From Paenibacillus algorifonticola (GTDB lineage: Bacteria > Bacillota > Bacilli > Paenibacillales > Paenibacillaceae): 64,000 nucleotides of DNA. The translations under genes and the position numbers were made by a program. This document shows positions 60,077 through 64,000 of this stretch, piece after piece. Each line of letters opens with the position of its first letter. The first letter of the stretch is position 1. Below the pieces are notes generated by a model. That model saw only the letters and a list, made by a program, of their open reading frames with translations. It did no database searches and was not told the DNA's origin. The stretch spans positions 1 through 64,000 of the forward strand of contig NZ_KQ040778.1 of assembly GCF_000971975.1 (NCBI RefSeq). The letters run 5' to 3'.

Positions 60077-60342
60077 ATCGGCATCCTCCTCCAATTTTCC
60101 GAGTGGTATTGCTATTAAAAAGACATAAAGGCCGGCGAATGCAATCGTCAGCTCAATCGGGTCAACCTCAGATAAGGACATCACTGTCGGTACTGATTGG
60201 GCTAATTGTGAAAAAAATAACTTGCTGATCCGATTTTGTTTGAAATATAAGACCTTGAGATGACATTATTATAAACCTCTATGGTTGCAGCGGCAACTAT
60301 TAAGTCATAGCTTTGCCATATATGGAAGCGGGCAAAGCACTC

Positions 60343-60371
60343 TTGAGCTGTTTCATAAAGAGGAGTATACT
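60343..60371 (+). promoter_or_regulatory. Promoter of the yutM-like gene
   Basis: TTGAGC (60343-60348) and TATACT (60366-60371) are 17 bp apart, 50 bp upstream of the start. The rest of 60077-60342 shows no gene. Confidence 0.6.
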
Positions 60372-60421
60372 AGATGTATAAGCATGCATTAGATTCGTAT
60401 TTTGCAGGGAGGTAATGAATG

Positions 60422-60784
60422 ATGATTACAATCAGTGAATCGGCAACTGATAAAATAAAAGAAATGCTGGAATCGGAGGGAACTCCGGAAATGTTCCTGC
60501 GCATCGGTGTGAAGGAAGGCGGCTGCAGCGGCTTTTCCTACAGCATGGGTTTTGATGATGAGCAGTCCGTGGATGATCAGGAAATGGATATGACGGGTCT
60601 GAGAGTCGTCGTTGACCAAAGCAGCCTGCGCTATCTGAACGGCCTGGAGATCGATTGGAAGGAATCCGCTATGGGCGGAGGGTTCACGATCGAAAACCCG
60701 AATGCGAGCGCTACATGCGGCTGTGGAAGCAGCTTCCGCACAGCGGCGGACGCGGGCAAGCCTGCTGAAGCTGGCGAGTGCTAA
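60422..60784 (+). CDS. yutM: HesB/IscA-type iron-sulfur carrier (YutM-like)
   Basis: 120 residues. A-type carrier with the three conserved Cys: C35 in GGCSGFSY, and C99/C101 in ATCGCGSSF. It accepts Fe-S clusters from a scaffold and passes them to apoproteins. ATG 60422 is chosen by GGGAGG 8 bases upstream; ATG 60419 is also possible. Being near NifU-like YutI and MqnE (a Fe-S enzyme) fits an Fe-S maturation cluster. Confidence 0.92.
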   Translation: MITISESATDKIKEMLESEGTPEMFLRIGVKEGGCSGFSYSMGFDDEQSVDDQEMDMTGLRVVVDQSSLRYLNGLEIDWKESAMGGGFTIENPNASATCGCGSSFRTAADAGKPAEAGEC

Positions 60785-60852
60785 ACCATTTTTCAAAAGC
60801 TTGATAAAAGCTTCATAAAAGTGGAGTAGGCCAACTTATATTGCAATAAACA

Positions 60853-60880
60853 GGGAGCAGCTAAACGGTTGCTCTTTTTT
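60853..60880 (+). terminator. Terminator after yutM
   Basis: GGAGCA.. and TGCTC pair, followed by seven T. Confidence 0.7.
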
Positions 60881-60981
60881 TGCTTAAAAATATTTTCTCC
60901 ACCTTGTGACAATATCTGTATGCGCAGCCGATAACATATATATGAGATGAAATAAAACTTTTGTAAGATGGGGACGAGGTT

Positions 60982-61896
60982 ATGGAGCAGGAAAAAACAA
61001 CGGAGGCGTTAATTCGCAATACGCGAATCGGCGACGTTTATCAGGTGAAGCAGGTTATTCATCAAAGCGAGCTTTCCATTGTCTATAAAGCGCGGCAGAC
61101 GGAGACGGGAGAGCTGAAGCTTATTAAGGAGTTTTTCCCCCAGCAGCTGGCGAGGCGAAAGGCGGATCATTTAACGGTAGGCTGCGGGTCGGCCTTTGCT
61201 GAGAAATTTCGCGAGCTGCTTTGCGTCTTTGCGCAGGAAGCGATTATTTTGAAGCAGCTGAGCCATCCGCAAATTGTAACCTACACGGATTATATAGAAG
61301 CAAATGGCACGGCGTATTTAGTTACGGAGTTTTGTCGCGGCCTCACGCTGGAGCATTATTTGCAGCAGGAGGACGTCTCCCCCTCACAGCCAGAGCTGCT
61401 GTCAATTGCTGGAGGGGTTGTAGGCGCACTGAAATATGTGCATGATCAGGGCATCATTCACCGCGATGTGAAGCCGGGCAATATTATGATTGACGAAGGT
61501 GGCGGAGTGAAGCTGATTGATTTTGGCTCAGCGATTCCTTATGGGAATCCTGGAAAGCAGCTTATTTTTACTTCAAGCGGCTATTCGCCGTTGGAGTTTT
61601 ATTCGGAAACGTCGCGGCAGGAGCCCGTATCCGATATTTATAGTCTAGCGGCTACGCTTTATTACATTTTTGCGGGGAAAGCTCCGCTTGATGTCAGACA
61701 GCGCCTGTTCGAGGATAATCTCGCTGCGGTAAGATCGTATAACCATCGCCGCATTAGCGCGCCCTTCGATAAGCTGATCCACTGGGGACTGGCGATGTCG
61801 CCGGAGAAAAGATGCCGCTCTCTCGGCTGGTTCGCCATGGCGCTTCGCTGGGAAAGCCTATTGACAGCTGGCAAGAAGCGGGATAGGCAGCTTTAG
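60982..61896 (+). CDS. Serine/threonine protein kinase
   Basis: 304 residues, a single eukaryotic-type kinase domain. The ATP-binding lysine is K49 in LKLIKEFFP; the Gly loop is degenerate (VIHQSELSIVYKA); catalytic HRD is H160-R-D162 with K164; D180-F-G182 begins the activation segment, and SSGYSPLEFY follows. No membrane anchor, PASTA or other sensor domain is fused, unlike PrkC. ATG 60982 with GGGGACGAGG upstream. Convergent with the VWA gene, with which it may share a phospho-signalling pathway (inference). Confidence 0.9.
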   Translation: MEQEKTTEALIRNTRIGDVYQVKQVIHQSELSIVYKARQTETGELKLIKEFFPQQLARRKADHLTVGCGSAFAEKFRELLCVFAQEAIILKQLSHPQIVTYTDYIEANGTAYLVTEFCRGLTLEHYLQQEDVSPSQPELLSIAGGVVGALKYVHDQGIIHRDVKPGNIMIDEGGGVKLIDFGSAIPYGNPGKQLIFTSSGYSPLEFYSETSRQEPVSDIYSLAATLYYIFAGKAPLDVRQRLFEDNLAAVRSYNHRRISAPFDKLIHWGLAMSPEKRCRSLGWFAMALRWESLLTAGKKRDRQL

Positions 61897-61944
61897 CGGG
61901 CAAAAAGAAGCGTTTCTTCTATTATAAATAGTAAAGCAGCAGCA

Positions 61945-61988
61945 CGAAGAAGCGTCTAAGACAACCTATTGTCTTAGGCGCTTCTTCG
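61945..61988. terminator. Bidirectional terminator
   Basis: CGAAGAAGCGTCTAAGACAA pairs with TTGTCTTAGGCGCTTCTTCG (one G-T), a 20-bp stem with a 4-base loop, between convergent kinase and VWA genes. Confidence 0.75.
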
Positions 61989-62052
61989 TTAAGCATCGTT
62001 ATATCATATAAGCCTGATTATAAACTTCAATATACAAGCCTCATTCTCTTGC

Positions 62053-64000
62053 TCAATCCGGCCGCGTAAAAATATTCGTATTCGCCTTAATCGGCTTATA
62101 GCGCAGCTCGATCTCCGTAATGCCATCCTCGAACGTAATATACAGCTTGTCGCCATATTGCAGCGGCTCTTTGCGGTCCTTGCGGAGCGCAGTTTTGCCG
62201 CGTACGAGTGTACAGCGCGACGTATGCTTCACGAACAACGTTCCTTTTTTCCCTGCATAAAAGGTAATCGCGGCTGCTTCTGGCAGCGGCTCATTAATAT
62301 CAAGCGAGTGGAACAGCTGCTGCAGCGTAATGGAGTGCTGCGGGAAAGAGGTCAGCGGCCAATAAGTCACGGGAATTTCATTGCCGCTCGCCGTGTTCAG
62401 GAAGAAGCCCTCCAGTCTGCCGGCAAAAGGCGGCTTCGGACGCAAGACGAAATAAAGCACCGTTCCGATAATTGCCAAAATCAGCACGCTAACCGCAATC
62501 TGAAGGTACAGCGTCCAGACGGACGTTATCTCCACTTTAATCGTCCGCGTCAGCGTACCACCTTCGGTGTCTGTCGCTTCAATGACCAGGTCGGACGTTC
62601 CGGTTTTGAGCGGCTCCAACTGTAAAATGCCATCTGCAGTTATGGCAGCGTCATAACGGTTCGAAGCTGTAGAAGACGCAAGCGTGAAGGTTAACGGATC
62701 ATTGTTCGGATCAGTGAACAAGGTGCTTAGCGCAATGTCTGAGCCGCCATCTTCCTTGCTGAGCTTGATACGGCCATCGCCTGCTTCAACAGGAGGCAAA
62801 TTATTAACGGTCAGCGGGCCGCCAGGCATCACGCGGTAAAAATCGGGCCCTTCCATTCGCACGCGCCAGCTGTAATTGCCCGAGATCGGGAAGCTATAGC
62901 CAGCCTCCAGCTTATCTTCAGTCAAAGTCATCGGGATTTCCTCTGATTTTTTCGTATCCTTGTTTGTAATCGTAAGCACCGCTTTGACGGTCGCATAGAA
63001 ATCGGCATCCGCCAGCGGCGAGCCGTCTGGATGGAACAGCTGTGTTTCGAACGGTGTGGGCTGGCCCTTCACAATCGCCTGATCCCCCGAAAGCTTTGCC
63101 TCACCATTCAGCTCATAGTTGGCCAAAACATAAATTTTAACCAAATCGCCTGAGACGCCCCGGAATTTCAAGTTAAAGGTGCCTTTGAGCGGCGACGTAA
63201 TTTTCAAAATCGTATATTTGCTCGAATTGTACATCCGAATATTGCTCGATTGATAAAAGAGCTGCGTCTCATTGATCGGTTTCTCCGAAATGAGAATAAT
63301 GTTGGCCTCGCTCATGCTTCCGTTCGCAATGGTGACCGGAACTTCCTGCAAGCTGCCTTTAGCTGTCAAGGCGGCAACCGGGAGCAAAATCGACTGCACC
63401 TGATCGGCATAAATCTGGTTGAAAATTTCCGGCAAATCCTCGGCGCTGCTCGTCATAAACGATTTGCCGCCCGTTTCTTTTGCAATGCGGGCAAGCTCCG
63501 CTTTATTGACCGTGCCGTCATGATTCAGCCCAATGGTATAGACCGGAAAGCCATTCTTTTTCGCAAGATTGATTGCTGCTGTCACATCTTCCCCTGAATC
63601 CTGCACCGTGCGGTTGCTGGAGTAGATGCCGAGATCCGTAGCCCCGTCTGACAAAAGGACAACATAGGCTTGGCTATCTTCTTTACGCTGCTCGGCGAGC
63701 ATATTTGTTCCCTTGAGCAGGCCAAGTCCAATATCCGTATAACCTTTGCGCTTCAGCGACTCGATCGAGCTTTTCAAGCGAGTGCGCTTCTCCTTGACCG
63801 ACATATCCGTCAGCGGCTGGCTATCGACAATCGAATGGTTGTAGGCGACGTATCCGATACGCGTACGCTCGGCCTCGCTCATATCCATCAGCATATGAAT
63901 AACTTCAGCAGACGTATTGCCAGGGTCAGTCTCCGTCATGGAGTAGCTCGTATCAAGAACAAACATCGCATCAAATTGGTTGGTAGGTAGAGCAGCTTCC
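62053..64000 (-). CDS. VWA-domain membrane protein (5' end cut by window)
   Basis: The reading frame is open to the window edge, so the true start lies outside (visible codons begin EAALPTNQFDAMFVLDTSYS). The N-terminal VWA domain keeps the MIDAS motif DTSYS and later LLSDGATDLG. A middle series of Ig/cadherin-like strands follows (..VEAGDGRIKLSKEDGGSD..), then one membrane segment near LYLQIAVSVLILAIIGTVLYF shortened core AVSVLILAIIGTVLYF and an intracellular C-terminal beta domain of FHA-like appearance. It converges on the Ser/Thr kinase gene and may be its substrate or sensor (inference). Visible part is about 648 residues. Confidence 0.82.
   Translation of the reverse strand, partial: EAALPTNQFDAMFVLDTSYSMTETDPGNTSAEVIHMLMDMSEAERTRIGYVAYNHSIVDSQPLTDMSVKEKRTRLKSSIESLKRKGYTDIGLGLLKGTNMLAEQRKEDSQAYVVLLSDGATDLGIYSSNRTVQDSGEDVTAAINLAKKNGFPVYTIGLNHDGTVNKAELARIAKETGGKSFMTSSAEDLPEIFNQIYADQVQSILLPVAALTAKGSLQEVPVTIANGSMSEANIILISEKPINETQLFYQSSNIRMYNSSKYTILKITSPLKGTFNLKFRGVSGDLVKIYVLANYELNGEAKLSGDQAIVKGQPTPFETQLFHPDGSPLADADFYATVKAVLTITNKDTKKSEEIPMTLTEDKLEAGYSFPISGNYSWRVRMEGPDFYRVMPGGPLTVNNLPPVEAGDGRIKLSKEDGGSDIALSTLFTDPNNDPLTFTLASSTASNRYDAAITADGILQLEPLKTGTSDLVIEATDTEGGTLTRTIKVEITSVWTLYLQIAVSVLILAIIGTVLYFVLRPKPPFAGRLEGFFLNTASGNEIPVTYWPLTSFPQHSITLQQLFHSLDINEPLPEAAAITFYAGKKGTLFVKHTSRCTLVRGKTALRKDRKEPLQYGDKLYITFEDGITEIELRYKPIKANTNIFTRPD

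Noticed and set aside
1-64000. tRNA or rRNA genes
   Set aside because: I found no tRNA-like cloverleaf or rRNA sequence by eye; a covariance scan would be needed to be certain.

Overview
The window looks like the chromosome of an endospore-forming, low-to-mid GC Firmicute, most probably Paenibacillus (inference from gene content; no rRNA is present). Pointers are a small acid-soluble spore protein, a cwlJ-gerQ pair, a SpoVB/MurJ-like flippase, a stalk protein with a copper-amine-oxidase-type C-terminal domain, a Trp T-box leader, hemicellulose and pectin enzymes (GH31 alpha-xylosidase, acetylxylan esterase, rhamnogalacturonan acetylesterase) and frequent GTG/TTG starts behind strong GGAGG sites. 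I see no rRNA, tRNA, CRISPR array, transposase or prophage.

Layout. 1-1.7 kb: AT-rich ABC-2 exporter pair. 1.8-8.1 kb: small membrane protein, MFS transporter, rhamnogalacturonan acetylesterase, lipoprotein, and a two-gene GMC oxidoreductase unit. 8.1-15.1 kb: nitrite assimilation block, with nirB-nirD-nirC-cobA on the minus strand, and divergently an ANTAR antiterminator protein plus a TrpD2-like protein. The shared control region holds a full-consensus GlnR/TnrA box, a sigma-A promoter and a leader terminator. 15.2-21.6 kb: small proteins, then an AraC regulator divergent from alpha-xylosidase, followed by a sugar isomerase and a Gfo/Idh dehydrogenase. 22-28.7 kb: PadR-DUF1700-DUF4097 module, CAP and LysM-3D secreted proteins, polysaccharide deacetylase, acetylxylan esterase and a FhuF-like Fe-S protein. 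29.4-31.4 kb: ycgR-ycgQ-like membrane pair behind a probable Zur box. 31.5-36 kb: T-box/trpS, SASP, yfhP-like, gerQ and cwlJ. 36.2-44.3 kb: ctaB-SCO1, AEC transporter, Toprim protein, MFS, transglutaminase-like membrane protein, class B PBP. 44.5-48.1 kb: mntABCD-type metal ABC transporter. 48.3-57.1 kb: HAD phosphatase, DUF456, ThuA, flippase, stalk lipoprotein, thioredoxin, ctaA, HEPN-like protein, SDR. 57.2-60.8 kb: yutI-yuzB-yutJ-mqnE-yutM-like Fe-S/quinone cluster. 61-64 kb: Ser/Thr kinase converging on a VWA protein cut by the window edge.

How the parts connect. NirB/NirD reduce nitrite with siroheme whose precursor is made by CobA, while NirC moves nitrite across the membrane; ANTAR antitermination and GlnR/TnrA would gate the operon by nitrate/nitrite and nitrogen supply. 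CtaB and CtaA (heme A synthesis) and SCO1 (Cu-A assembly) serve cytochrome oxidase. GerQ and CwlJ act together in spore germination. The sugar genes imply growth on plant cell-wall material.

The most unusual signal is a pair of about 138-bp long-hairpin elements (21690-21828 minus orientation; 49556-49692 plus orientation). They share one architecture and differ by paired, compensatory changes in their arms, including a paired single-base indel. I know of no named family that they match.
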